Below are positions 25,227 to 34,188 of a stretch of DNA of 64,000 nucleotides, one piece after another. Each line of letters begins with the position of its first letter. Position 1 is the first letter of the stretch. A program made the translations under genes and the position numbers. Location of the stretch: contig QHTB01000139.1 in assembly GCA_003220615.1 (NCBI GenBank), positions 63,983 through 127,982 on the forward strand, read 5' to 3'. The notes beneath the pieces were generated by a model. That model did not search any database, was not told the origin of the DNA, and was given only the letters and a program-made list of their open reading frames with translations. Origin of the DNA: Candidatus Rokuibacteriota bacterium. Lineage in GTDB: Bacteria > Methylomirabilota > Methylomirabilia > Rokubacteriales > CSP1-6.

Positions 25227-26843
25227 TCAGTGCTCGGTGTGGATCTGGACGTGCCTCGTTTCACGCACCATGAAGGTGCCGATCACGAACGTCATGATCG
25301 ATACCCAGATGGGATACCACAGGCCGTAATAGATGTTGCCGGACCAGGCGACGAGCGCCGTCGCGAGCAAGGGCAGCATGCCCCCGAACCAGCCGTTGCC
25401 GATGTGGTACGGCAGCGACATCGATGTGTAACGGATCTTCGTCGGGAAAAGTTCCACCAGGAACGCCGCGATCGGGCCGTAGACCATGGTCACGTAGATG
25501 ACCATGATGACGAGGATGATCTCGGCCGCCACCCAGTTAACCTTGCTGCTGTCCGCCTTCGGGGGATACCCCGTGGCCTTTAAGGCTTCGGCGAACTTCG
25601 GCGGGTCCCAGCCTTCGATCGTGATGGTGCCGATCTTCGTGACCACTTCCTTGCCGGGGACAGCGGGCACGGACGTGAACGACAGGCCCGCCTTACCGAG
25701 GAAGTCCTTGGCCCGGTCGCACGCCGTCTGCCGCGACCATGGGCCGAGGAAGATATGGAAGTTGCAGTCACTCGCGGCGACCTCGATCGGCGTCCGCTGC
25801 TGGTAGGCCTCGAGGTCCGGGTTGATGAAGTGGGTCAGGCCCTTGAACAGCGGGAAGTACGTGAGCGCCGCGATGATGCACCCGGCCAGAATGATCTTCT
25901 TCCGTCCGATGCGATCGGAGAGCGCGCCGAACACGAGGAAGAACGGCGTGCCGAGGATCAGCGACAGGCCGATGAGGGTGTAGGTCGGGATGAAATCGAG
26001 CTTGAGGTAGATGAGGATGAAGAACAGCGCGTAGAACTGGCCCGTGTACCAGACGACGCCCTGGCCGGCGGTCGCGCCCAGGAGCGCCAGGGCCACGTAC
26101 TTGTTGTTCGGATATCGCATGAAGCTGTCCTTCAGCGGCGTCTTGGAGCCCTTGCCCTGCGCCTTCATCCGCCGGAACAGCGGCGACTCGTTCAGTTTGA
26201 GCCGGATGTAGATGGACATCAGCAGCAACGGGATCGAGAACCAGAACGGGATTCGCCAGCCCCAGTTCGCGAAGGCCTTCGCGTCCATCCCGTACCGGCA
26301 CACGCCGATGATGACGAGCGCCATCAACATGCCGAGGGTCGCGGTGGTCTGGATCCAGCTCGTCGCGTAGCCGCGCTTGTTGTCGGCGGCGTGCTCGGCG
26401 ACGTAGGTCGCTGCGCCCCCGTACTCGCCACCGAGGGCGAGACCCTGGGCCAGCCGCAGGGCGACCAGGATGATCGGTGCGGCGAAGCCGAGCGAGGCGT
26501 ACGTCGGCATGAAGCCGACGAGCACGGTCGACACACCCATGACGACGATCGTCACCAGGAACGTGTACTTCCGCCCGACGATGTCCCCGATCCGACCGAA
26601 GATCAGCGCTCCGAACGGACGGATCAGGAAGCCGGCGGCGTAGGCGCCGAATGCGCCCAGCAGCGCGGCCGTCTGGTTACCCGGAGGGAAGAACAGTCCC
26701 GCGAAGAACGGAGCGAGGATCGCGTACAGATAGAAGTCGTACCATTCGAAAACCGTACCGACCGACGACGCGACGATGACGCGGCGCTCTTCGGCCGCGC
26801 TGACGACGCGATCGCGGGTCATCACTCCGGTGGCTATGCTCAT
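25227..26843 (-). CDS. MHS-family MFS symporter with a large loop insertion
   Basis: A 538-residue MFS transporter of the metabolite:H+ symporter (ShiA/KgtP/ProP) family: GTVFEWYDFYLYAIL at the first helix, RPFGALIFGRIGDIVGRKYTF, LGGEYGGAATYVAEHA and RYTSMSLPYHIGNG. An insertion of about 100 residues (roughly 355-455, from FINPDLEAYQQ to SSKVNW) with three Cys lies between C-terminal helices, probably outside the membrane. Known relatives carry dicarboxylates, shikimate or betaine. Beside malic enzyme, a C4-dicarboxylate substrate is likely. Confidence 0.9.
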   Translation of the reverse strand: MSIATGVMTRDRVVSAAEERRVIVASSVGTVFEWYDFYLYAILAPFFAGLFFPPGNQTAALLGAFGAYAAGFLIRPFGALIFGRIGDIVGRKYTFLVTIVVMGVSTVLVGFMPTYASLGFAAPIILVALRLAQGLALGGEYGGAATYVAEHAADNKRGYATSWIQTTATLGMLMALVIIGVCRYGMDAKAFANWGWRIPFWFSIPLLLMSIYIRLKLNESPLFRRMKAQGKGSKTPLKDSFMRYPNNKYVALALLGATAGQGVVWYTGQFYALFFILIYLKLDFIPTYTLIGLSLILGTPFFLVFGALSDRIGRKKIILAGCIIAALTYFPLFKGLTHFINPDLEAYQQRTPIEVAASDCNFHIFLGPWSRQTACDRAKDFLGKAGLSFTSVPAVPGKEVVTKIGTITIEGWDPPKFAEALKATGYPPKADSSKVNWVAAEIILVIMVIYVTMVYGPIAAFLVELFPTKIRYTSMSLPYHIGNGWFGGMLPLLATALVAWSGNIYYGLWYPIWVSIMTFVIGTFMVRETRHVQIHTEH

Positions 26844-26984
26844 CCTCTCCCCCTTGTTGACGATCGCGCCCGCGCTGGACGCACACGGATGGACCGCAAA
26901 AGTAGATTACCCAAGCGCGGGGTGTGAACTGCTGGATTTTGTGGGCGAGACTCGGGAAGGCGCGTTCTGCCACGGGGCGTCGAA

Positions 26985-27013
26985 CCGGGGCGGGCGGGCC
27001 TCACCCGCCCCGG
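26985..27013 (-). terminator. Terminator-like hairpin after the second MHS symporter gene
   Basis: CCGGGGCGGG at 26985-26994 pairs perfectly with CCCGCCCCGG at 27004-27013, with a 9-nt loop. It lies 18 bp after the stop of the minus-strand gene ending at 27032. There is no T-run. Confidence 0.5.
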
Positions 27014-27031
27014 ACCATTGGCCGAGACCAG

Positions 27032-28375
27032 CTACGCGCGGCTGCGCGCCGCTTCGATCGCGCCTTCCTCCCAGATGCTGTGCTTGCGCGTCTCCGGCAT
27101 CACGAAGATGGCGATCAGGAACATGACGGCCGGCACCACGATGGGATAGATCAGCGCATAGCCGACACTGCCCGTTGAGAGGTACATGGAGGTCGTGACG
27201 ATCGGGACCAGCCCGCCGCCCCAGCCGTTGCCGATGTGATAGGGCACCGATACCGAGGTGTAGCGGATGCGGCTGGGGAAGAACTCGGCCAGGAACGCCC
27301 CGATCGGCCCGTAGGTCATGCCGACGTAATTGACCAGGATCACGACGATGAGGATCGACATCGCGTAGTTGACGTTCTTTGGATCGGCGTAGACGCCCAG
27401 GGCGGAGTAGAGCGGGTAGTACGTGAGCGAGGCCAGGGCCATGCCGCCCAGGATGATCGGCTTGCGGCCGACCTTATCTGAGAGCCAGCCCCAGAAGATC
27501 AGCGTGGGCGTGGCGATCAGCAGCGCGATGCCGACGATCCAGCTCGACGTCAGCACGTCGAGCTTCTTGACCGTCTGCAAGAAGTAGAGCGCCCAGAACT
27601 GCCCGCTGTACCAGACGCAGCCCTGTCCCAGCACGACCACGCTGGCGATCGCCACGTATTTGAAGTTGTTGCTGAGAAACGCCTCGCGCCACGGGTTGGT
27701 GGTGGTGCGACCCCGCGCCTTCATGTCCTGGAAGATCGGCGTCTCCCCGAGCGAGAGCCGGATCCAGATCGCGATCGCGACCAGGAGGAGTGAGATGATG
27801 AAGGGCAGCCGCCAGCCCCAGTCGTTGAACGCCTCGACGCCCAGATAGGTCCGGATCCCGATGATCGTCGCCAGCGACACGACGATGCCGAGGGTGGGCG
27901 AGGTCTGCAGCCAGCCGGTGTAGTACCCGCGATGCTCGTCCTCGATGTGCTCCGCGACGTACGTGATGGCGCCGCCGTACTCCCCGCCCAGGCAGAGCCC
28001 CTGGATCAGGCGCAGGGCGAAGAGAACGAAGGCCGCGGCGAGGCCAATCGACTGGTAGGTCGGCACGAAGCCGATGAGGGCCGTCGCCAGGCCCATGCCG
28101 GTCAGCGTGACGATGAAGGTGTACTTCCGGCCGACCTTGTCACCGAGCCAGCCGAAGACGAACGCCCCCAACGGCCGGATCAGGAATCCGACCGAGAAGA
28201 TCGCCACCGTGCTGAGGAAGGCCGCCACCGGGTGACCCTTCTCGAAGAACTTCACCGCCAGGATCGAGGCCAGGCTCCCGAAGATGTAGAAGTCGTACCA
28301 CTCGATGATATTGCCCACGGATGCGGCGACGACGACGCGACGGAGCTCCTTGGGCGGGACTTTCGCTGCGCGCAT
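27032..28375 (-). CDS. MHS-family MFS symporter
   Basis: A 447-residue paralogue of the preceding transporter, without its loop insertion. Landmarks: VGNIIEWYDFYIFGSL, RPLGAFVFGWLGDKVGRKYTF, CLGGEYGGAITYVAEH and RYTSVSVPYHIGNGWGGG. Twelve membrane segments are expected. A purine-rich site precedes the ATG. The two symporters and the malic enzyme lie on the same strand and probably serve organic-acid uptake. Confidence 0.92.
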   Translation of the reverse strand: MRAAKVPPKELRRVVVAASVGNIIEWYDFYIFGSLASILAVKFFEKGHPVAAFLSTVAIFSVGFLIRPLGAFVFGWLGDKVGRKYTFIVTLTGMGLATALIGFVPTYQSIGLAAAFVLFALRLIQGLCLGGEYGGAITYVAEHIEDEHRGYYTGWLQTSPTLGIVVSLATIIGIRTYLGVEAFNDWGWRLPFIISLLLVAIAIWIRLSLGETPIFQDMKARGRTTTNPWREAFLSNNFKYVAIASVVVLGQGCVWYSGQFWALYFLQTVKKLDVLTSSWIVGIALLIATPTLIFWGWLSDKVGRKPIILGGMALASLTYYPLYSALGVYADPKNVNYAMSILIVVILVNYVGMTYGPIGAFLAEFFPSRIRYTSVSVPYHIGNGWGGGLVPIVTTSMYLSTGSVGYALIYPIVVPAVMFLIAIFVMPETRKHSIWEEGAIEAARSRA

Positions 28376-28532
28376 GGGCCTCCCCCTGGTCGCGGCTGAC
28401 GTACGGTCTCAGCCTGCTTCGAGCGTCACGTGATAAAAAGACCGGTGAGCGTGAAAGGCATCGGATTGGCGACGGATTATAGGTGCACGCCCTGTGAGCA
28501 GCAAGACCAGAAAACAGACCAGAAAACGGTCC
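28376..28532. other. Gap between malic enzyme and symporter genes
   Basis: The 157-bp gap holds the upstream region of the symporter and a tandem of GACCAGAAAAC (about 28504-28528) just after the malic enzyme stop. No clear terminator or gene is seen. Confidence 0.35.
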
Positions 28533-29969
28533 CTAGCGGGACCTCCCTCCCGCCGTCCGCGGCTTCCGCCGGGCGACACCCGTCCGGACAGCGGCTTCGG
28601 ACACCGCCTCGGCCACCGCCGGCACCACCCGGCGGTCGAACATCGAGGGCGTGATGTACTCGGGATCGAGCTCGTCGCGGCCGACCAGCTCGGCCAGCGC
28701 GGTGGCCGCCGCCAGCTTCATCTGATCGTTCACGCGCCGCGCCCGGACGTCGAGCATCCCTCGGAAGAATCCGGGGAAGCAGCACGAGTTGTTGATCTGG
28801 TTGGGATAGTCCGACCGACCGGTCGCCATAACCTTGACGTGCGGTCCCGCTTCCTCGGGCTGGATCTCCGGGATCGGGTTGGCCATCGCGAAGACGATCG
28901 GGTCCCGGCGCATGGCCTTGATGTCCTTCAACCCCACCACACCGGGGCCGCTCAGTCCGATGAAGACGTCGGCGTCCACCAGCGCATCGCCCGCGGTGCC
29001 GCGGAGGCGTTTGGGATTCGTGTGCTGGGCGAACCACTCCTTCATCGAGTTCATGTTCTCGGTGCGGCCGCGATAGATCGCGCCCGCCCGGTCGCAGCCG
29101 ACGATGTGCTTCGCCCCGGCCTTCATGAGGAGCTTCGTGGTAGCGATGCCCGAGGCTCCCACGCCGGTGAACACGATCCGCACGTCACTCAGGCGCTTGC
29201 GGACGACCTTCAGCGCGTTGAGGAGCGAGGCCAGGACGACGACGGCGGTGCCGTGCTGGTCGTCGTGGAAGACGGGGATCTCGAGGTCGCGTTGCAAGCG
29301 TTCCTCGATCTCGAAGCACCGCGGCGCCGAGATGTCCTCCAGGTTGATGCCACCGAACACCGGTGAGATGGCCTTCACGATGGTGACGATCTCGTCGACG
29401 TCCTTGGTCGCGAGACAGAGCGGGAAGGCGTCGACCCCGGCGAACTCCTTGAAGATGAGCGCCTTGCCCTCCATGACGGGCTGGGCGCCGTTGGGCCCGA
29501 TGTCGCCGAGGCCGAGCACGGCGGTGCCGTCCGTCACGACGGCGACGCAGTTTTGCTTGATGGTCAGCGCGTACGCCTTCTCCGGATCCTGATGGATGGC
29601 CATGCACACGCGCGCGACGCCCGGCGTGTAGGCCATCGAGAGATCGTCGCGGGTCTTGACCGCGATCTTTCCCTTCACCTCGATCTTGCCGCCGAGGTGC
29701 ATGAGGAACGTGCGATCCGAGACGTTGACGACGCGAACACCACTGACGGCCCGGACCTTTTCCACGACCTGCTGGGCATGACGCTCGTCACTCGCCTTGA
29801 CGCTGAGATCGCGGGTGATCGTCGTCTTGCCGACCTCGACGAGGTCGATGGCGCCGATGTCACCGCCCGCCTTGCCGATGGCCGACGTCACCTTGCCGAG
29901 CATGCCTGGCTTGTTGTCGATCTCGAGGCGTACCGTGACGCTGTAACTCGCGCTCGGAGCGTTGATCAT
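28533..29969 (-). CDS. Malic enzyme with N-terminal ACT domain
   Basis: A 478-residue malate dehydrogenase (oxaloacetate-decarboxylating) with an ACT domain at residues 8-80 (VRLEIDNKPGMLGKVTSAIG). The catalytic domain has AYTPGVARV, TDGTAVLGLGDIGP, the Lys in MEGKALIFKEFAG, VFHDDQHGTA and the nucleotide site FTGVGASGIATTKLLM. It converts malate to pyruvate, CO2 and NAD(P)H. The ACT domain suggests amino acid feedback. A GGAGGAG site precedes the ATG. Confidence 0.93.
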   Translation of the reverse strand: MINAPSASYSVTVRLEIDNKPGMLGKVTSAIGKAGGDIGAIDLVEVGKTTITRDLSVKASDERHAQQVVEKVRAVSGVRVVNVSDRTFLMHLGGKIEVKGKIAVKTRDDLSMAYTPGVARVCMAIHQDPEKAYALTIKQNCVAVVTDGTAVLGLGDIGPNGAQPVMEGKALIFKEFAGVDAFPLCLATKDVDEIVTIVKAISPVFGGINLEDISAPRCFEIEERLQRDLEIPVFHDDQHGTAVVVLASLLNALKVVRKRLSDVRIVFTGVGASGIATTKLLMKAGAKHIVGCDRAGAIYRGRTENMNSMKEWFAQHTNPKRLRGTAGDALVDADVFIGLSGPGVVGLKDIKAMRRDPIVFAMANPIPEIQPEEAGPHVKVMATGRSDYPNQINNSCCFPGFFRGMLDVRARRVNDQMKLAAATALAELVGRDELDPEYITPSMFDRRVVPAVAEAVSEAAVRTGVARRKPRTAGGRSR

Positions 29970-30084
29970 TTCTCCTCCAGATCCGCCCGGACGACGGCGA
30001 TGGCGACAATTCTAGCGCGCTCCGAGGCAGGGCTTATCGGACGAAATCGCGGCCTCGCGGCCCGGGGGGCCCCGGCTCACGAGG

Positions 30085-30096
30085 ACGCTCGAGCGT
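30085..30096. repeat. 12-bp palindrome upstream of malic enzyme
   Basis: ACGCTCGAGCGT is a perfect palindrome in the 136-bp gap between the protease stop (30106) and the malic enzyme start (29969). It could be an operator; a GC palindrome lies 15 bp away at about 30062-30075. Confidence 0.35.
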
Positions 30097-30105
30097 CGGC
30101 GCGAG

Positions 30106-30834
30106 TCAGTCCGAGGGGCGACGAAGCGACAGGAGACGGCGGTCGGCGTCGAGCGTAACGCGGTAACGACCGAGGAAGGTGTTGCCGAGGATCCCGTCGA
30201 GGCCGGGCCCGGGATCGTGCACCACGACGATGACGTCGTGGACCTCGGCCTCACCGATGCGGATGGACGTGGCCGTCGTGACCGGCCCCGCCGTCACTCC
30301 GCCGAGCGTCTGCAGCTCCATCGTGGCCCTGGTGGCCTTGGTGGGCATTCCGATGATCCTGGCCATGGCGGGGGAGATGAGCGTCACGCTCGAGCCCGTA
30401 TCGACGAGGAAGCGCGCCGGATAGGCGCCGTTGATCAGCGCTGACGCCACCCACACGCCACGCGTCGACTCGACCGGCACGGTGGTCTCGACGTCGGTGG
30501 CGGTGGTGCTGGCCGCGTCGAGACTCGCCAGCTCTTGCCGCGCCGCCGCGGCGACCGATTGAGGAGGATCGAGCATCAGCGCCAGCCGAAAGCCGTCGGC
30601 CGCGGCGTGGCGCTGGCCGAGTCGCGCCAGCGCCGAGGCCCGCCAGAAATGAAGGACCGCGTCGCCGGGCTGGAGCGCGGTGCCGTGGCTCCACACCCGG
30701 AGCGCTTCAGCGTAGTCGCGCCGCTCCCAGGCGGCGAGGCCGACACTGTACAGGTCGGCTGGCGAGGAGCTGGCGCCGAACGTGAGCCACTGGCCGATCA
30801 GGACCCCGACCACCAGCGTCAGGCAGCGCCGCAT
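30106..30834 (-). CDS. Retropepsin-like aspartic protease with TPR region
   Basis: A 242-residue protein with a signal peptide or anchor (residues 5-22), a TPR-like region (about 25-100; YSVGLAAWERRDYAEALRVW) and a C-terminal single-lobe aspartic protease domain. The catalytic motif is FLVDTGSSVTLIS and the flap/second region includes LDGILGNTFLGRYRV. As in related bacterial proteins it would act as a dimer in the periplasm. The ATG at 30834 is chosen because the signal peptide begins there. Confidence 0.85.
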   Translation of the reverse strand: MRRCLTLVVGVLIGQWLTFGASSSPADLYSVGLAAWERRDYAEALRVWSHGTALQPGDAVLHFWRASALARLGQRHAAADGFRLALMLDPPQSVAAAARQELASLDAASTTATDVETTVPVESTRGVWVASALINGAYPARFLVDTGSSVTLISPAMARIIGMPTKATRATMELQTLGGVTAGPVTTATSIRIGEAEVHDVIVVVHDPGPGLDGILGNTFLGRYRVTLDADRRLLSLRRPSD

Positions 30835-30965
30835 GCTGACGCACGGACGCAAACGCCATACCGTTGAAACGTGGCCAGACCGTGCCGCAGACTCTGCAAT
30901 GCGTTGCGACCTCTCGCGCACGCGTAGTAGGCTGAGCCGGCTGAGCACACGCTCGAGGAGGCCGC

Positions 30966-32885
30966 ATGATCGACGTCAAGACCGCCGATCGGGAGCTGCA
31001 GACCTACATCCGTCCGCAGACCTTTCCCGTGGCGATCAGAATGCTGAAGCCTGGCGAGGCGATTCCGGACAGGGCCAAGCGTCCGGCTCGGGATTTCAAG
31101 AAGCTCTCGATGAACTGCCAGGTCATCGACATGGCGCGTCGCTACGGCTGGATGATCGCCCTCACCCGCGAGGACCACATCTGCTCGCTCGGCATCGCGG
31201 CGCTCGGCTTCGAGAAGCCCACCCATCTGCACAATTCCGGGACCCTGTGTGAAGGGATGTACACGGAGACGAAAGAAGCCGGCCAGCGGTCGGAAGCCGC
31301 GGTGGACCAGTTCGCGCCCGGCGAGTACTACGCGCTCCTCGTCGCGCCCCTCGATCGGACCACCTTCGAGCCGCACCTCGTGTGCATCTACGCGAACCCC
31401 GCCCAGGTCATGCGGCTCACCCAGGCCGCGCTCTGGAAGCGCGGCGGCAAGCTCGCCTCGGCGTTCGGCGGCCGCGTCGACTGCTCGGAGATCATCGTGA
31501 CCACGATGCGGACGGATCGGCCTCAGGTGATCCTTCCCTGCTCCGGCGATCGGATCTTCGGACAGACCCAGGACCACGAGATGGCCTTCACGATCCCGTG
31601 GGCGCAGATGGAGGAAATCGTCGAGGGGCTCCGCGGCACGCACGCCGGCGGCATCCGGTATCCGATCACGCAGTTCATGGAGTACGAGGCGAAGCTGCCG
31701 CCGCGCTACATGGAAGCCAACCGGCTGTGGGACGCCGAGAAGGGCCGCAGCGAGTTCACCCCGCGCGATCGGGTCGTCGCGGCCTACAAGCGCAGCTTCG
31801 CCGATCGCGTTCCCGTCTATCCGATCGTCGCCTCGTTCGCGGGCACGCTCGACGGGTTGTCGATCGAGGAGTACTGCACGAACACCACCCGAGCCATCAC
31901 GGCGATGATGAACTACTACGAGCGCTACCAGCCCGACGTGGTGCTCGCCTACAACGATCTGGCCAAGGAGGCCGAGGCCTTCGGCTGCCGGGTGAAGTAC
32001 TCGGACTACGTCGTCCCCTCGATCGACGCTCACGTGCTCGCCGAGGACAAGAGCGCGCTGGCCAGGATCCCGATGCCCGATCCCTACAAGACGGCGCGCC
32101 TGCCCGGCTTCCTCGACCAGTGCGAGGCGCTCGTGAAGGCCAAGCCGCCGACGGCCATCGGGGCCGTCGCGGTGGGGCCGTGGACGATCGCCATGCTCAT
32201 GCGCAATCCCGAGGTGATGCTGCTCGACACCTTCGAGGATCCGCAGTTCATCCACGATCTCATGCGGGTGACGACGGACTTCTGCAAGACGTGGGGCGAC
32301 GCCATCGCCAAGACGGGTATCGGGCTGTCGTTCTCGGAGCCGACGGCGTCGATCAGCCTGATCTCACCCGACAACTACCGCGACTTCGTCGCGCCGTACC
32401 ACAAGGAGCTGGTGGAGTATTTCAAGGCCAAGAAAGTCGGTGTGACCACGCACATCTGCGGCACGACGTATCCGATCTACGAGGATCTGATCCAGTGCGG
32501 CTTCACGACGGTGTCGTTCGACCTCGACCAGCAGGCCGATCCCACGCTCTACGTCGACCAGCTCGAGCGCTTCGTGGAGGTCGCGCGCGGCCGCGCCGTG
32601 GCCATCGGCAACGTGGACGCCACCAAGTTCGAGAAGACGACGAAGGACGCGATGGTGGCCGACGTGCGTCGCTGCCTGGACGCGGCGGCCCGCCAGTCCG
32701 CGTTCATCCTGTCGACGTCCTGCGAGATCCCGCCCAAGTCCGATCCCGAGGTCGTGCGGTGGTTCATGGACGCCGCTCACGAATACGGCCGCTACGATCG
32801 GATCTTCGAGACCGCGCCGCCGGCCGTGACCCCCGCGGCGGCTCCCGGCGACTCGGGAGACGCGAAACCAAAGCGCAAGAGGTAG
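30966..32885 (+). CDS. DUF169 domain fused to a UROD/MtaA-like methyltransferase
   Basis: A 639-residue two-domain protein. Residues 1 to about 235 form a DUF169 domain (IRPQTFPVAIRMLKPGEAIP, MARRYGWMIALTREDHICSLGIAALGF). Residues from about 260 form a uroporphyrinogen-decarboxylase-superfamily domain of the MtaA/MtbA/CmuA type: zinc ligands appear as THICGTTYPIYEDL and STSCEIPPKSD. Such enzymes move methyl groups between corrinoid proteins and thiols; porphyrin decarboxylation is unlikely as the arginine-rich substrate motif is absent. The tail is Pro/Ala/Lys rich. No corrinoid protein is adjacent; the nearest is at 43.8 kb. A hairpin follows the stop. Confidence 0.85.
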   Translation: MIDVKTADRELQTYIRPQTFPVAIRMLKPGEAIPDRAKRPARDFKKLSMNCQVIDMARRYGWMIALTREDHICSLGIAALGFEKPTHLHNSGTLCEGMYTETKEAGQRSEAAVDQFAPGEYYALLVAPLDRTTFEPHLVCIYANPAQVMRLTQAALWKRGGKLASAFGGRVDCSEIIVTTMRTDRPQVILPCSGDRIFGQTQDHEMAFTIPWAQMEEIVEGLRGTHAGGIRYPITQFMEYEAKLPPRYMEANRLWDAEKGRSEFTPRDRVVAAYKRSFADRVPVYPIVASFAGTLDGLSIEEYCTNTTRAITAMMNYYERYQPDVVLAYNDLAKEAEAFGCRVKYSDYVVPSIDAHVLAEDKSALARIPMPDPYKTARLPGFLDQCEALVKAKPPTAIGAVAVGPWTIAMLMRNPEVMLLDTFEDPQFIHDLMRVTTDFCKTWGDAIAKTGIGLSFSEPTASISLISPDNYRDFVAPYHKELVEYFKAKKVGVTTHICGTTYPIYEDLIQCGFTTVSFDLDQQADPTLYVDQLERFVEVARGRAVAIGNVDATKFEKTTKDAMVADVRRCLDAAARQSAFILSTSCEIPPKSDPEVVRWFMDAAHEYGRYDRIFETAPPAVTPAAAPGDSGDAKPKRKR

Positions 32886-32893
32886 AAACGGAA

Positions 32894-32919
32894 CGGGGCC
32901 GGCCGAGCGGCCGGCCCCG
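32894..32919 (+). terminator. Hairpin after the DUF169-UROD gene
   Basis: CGGGGCCGGCC at 32894-32904 pairs with GGCCGGCCCCG at 32909-32919, loop GAGC. It lies 8 bp after the stop codon and has no T-run. The stem core matches that of the terminator at 24.5 kb. Confidence 0.6.
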
Positions 32920-32964
32920 CGTTCGTACCATCCTCTGATGTTCGGTTAGTTCACCGCTCTCGCG

Positions 32965-33339
32965 TTACCAGCGGACTGGCTTCGATGGCCGATGAGCGTA
33001 GCCGCTCTCTCGACCACCACCACCGCCCGGTCCGCGCCCACCGCCGCCGGGTCGTCCTCCGCCACCGGGGCGCCCACCACCCGTGCGTGGCCCCTGGGGA
33101 TTCGATACCTCAACGGTGATGCGGCGACCGTCCAGTTCCCGACCATTGATCTGGGAGATCGCGTTCTGCGCATCCTCGGCGGACGCCATCTCGACGAACC
33201 CGAAGCCACGGGACTGACCTGAAAACCGGTCTGTGATCACTGTTGCGGACAGTACGTTGCCCGATTGCGCGAAGAACTCCCGCAGGCCTTCGCTGGTTGT
33301 GGAGTACGAGAGACCGCCGACGTAAAGCTTGGACGCCAT
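32965..33339 (-). CDS. RRM-domain RNA-binding protein
   Basis: A 124-residue glycine-rich RNA-binding protein. The RRM spans residues 4-80, with RNP2 KLYVGGLSY and RNP1 RGFGFVEM; the tail (from about 88) is Gly/Arg/Pro rich (GGGRPGGGG repeats). Such small RRM proteins are cold-inducible or act as RNA chaperones. The ATG at 33339 follows a GAGGAGGA site. Convergent with the DUF169-UROD gene. Confidence 0.93.
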   Translation of the reverse strand: MASKLYVGGLSYSTTSEGLREFFAQSGNVLSATVITDRFSGQSRGFGFVEMASAEDAQNAISQINGRELDGRRITVEVSNPQGPRTGGGRPGGGGRPGGGGRGPGGGGGRESGYAHRPSKPVRW

Positions 33340-33489
33340 AGACTCCTCCTCGACCTCTCTCCCGGTACGGTCATACGTCACACGCCCCGCGAACGGAAGA
33401 GAGCAGCCTCGGCGGAGGCGAGGTCCGGCCGGCTTGTGGCAGACAGCCCAAGTGTACACGGGCCGAGCCTCGGCGCAAGCAAGACGCGA

Positions 33490-33837
33490 CTAGCCTGCTG
33501 TAATCTTGAGCACGTCCTCGACGTCGACGGGACGAGGAACCACGGTGAACCCGACCAACTCCCAGCCCACACGGGCTTCGAGCGTGGCCGACGGGGGCGC
33601 TGCGATCACGACGGGCACGCCCGGGGCGACCCGATCGAACAACACGGCCTGATCACGCGCGCTCAGATGCATGAGCGAGGGCTCGACCACGATGAGCGAG
33701 ACGCTCTCGTTCAGGAGCAGGCGAACACCTTCGCACACGGTGTCGACCAGCGCCGTGCCGATGTCCCGCTTCAGGCAGGCGAGCGCGAACTGATGCGCGG
33801 TGGCGCGATCTTGATCGATGATGAGAATTGTTCTCAT
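33490..33837 (-). CDS. Stand-alone receiver-like protein lacking the phospho-acceptor Asp
   Basis: A 115-residue protein with the length and fold pattern of a CheY-like receiver: ILIIDQDRATAHQF at the N-terminus, SLIVVEPSL at the phosphorylation site and VPRPVDVEDVL at the C-terminal loop. The acceptor Asp is Glu (E52), and the conserved Lys of the KP motif is Arg (R102). It therefore looks like a pseudo-receiver that may mimic the phosphorylated state. An AGGAGGAA site precedes the ATG. Divergent from the small lipoprotein gene. Confidence 0.7.
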   Translation of the reverse strand: MRTILIIDQDRATAHQFALACLKRDIGTALVDTVCEGVRLLLNESVSLIVVEPSLMHLSARDQAVLFDRVAPGVPVVIAAPPSATLEARVGWELVGFTVVPRPVDVEDVLKITAG

Positions 33838-33969
33838 CCATTCCTCCTCGGCTCCGCGGGGAGCGGACCCCGAGGGAGCAAGGTCAATGCCACACCGCGC
33901 CATCCCGTAACTACGCGGATCGAAGAGGCGAGCAACATTCACACTCGAAACACTCCAGGGAGGAACGCC

Positions 33970-34188
33970 GTGGAGCGGGATCTTTTCCCAGGTGCGGCCC
34001 GTTCATCGAGCGTGACACTCGGGCGACGGATATTCGTCTTGGTGGTCGCCGTTATGGCCGCGGGCTGCGCGGGCGCCGTCGGCGACGTTCCGAGTCGCTC
34101 AGCGCGAGACGACTGCGAGCGCGGCGGTGGAGTCTGGCGGCCGGCGCTGTCCTACTGCGAGGTCCAGTCGGGGAGCAGTCCGATCTAG
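33970..34188 (+). CDS. Small lipoprotein
   Basis: A 72-residue protein starting at a GTG 6 bp after a strong GGGAGG site. A hydrophobic segment (IFVLVVAVMAA) leads to the lipobox-like MAAGCAG, with RR just before it, so the mature protein would begin at Cys. The mature part is short and holds two more cysteines (DDCERGGG and YCEVQ), possibly a disulfide. An internal GTG at 34012 would give a more typical signal length. The 3' end overlaps the convergent amidohydrolase by 4 bp. Confidence 0.6.
   Translation: MERDLFPGAARSSSVTLGRRIFVLVVAVMAAGCAGAVGDVPSRSARDDCERGGGVWRPALSYCEVQSGSSPI

Noticed and set aside
32894..32919. Shared GGGGCCGGC stem with the 24.5 kb terminator as a mobile repeat
   Set aside because: Both are simple GC palindromes just after stop codons, and flanking bases do not match, so ordinary terminator hairpins explain them.
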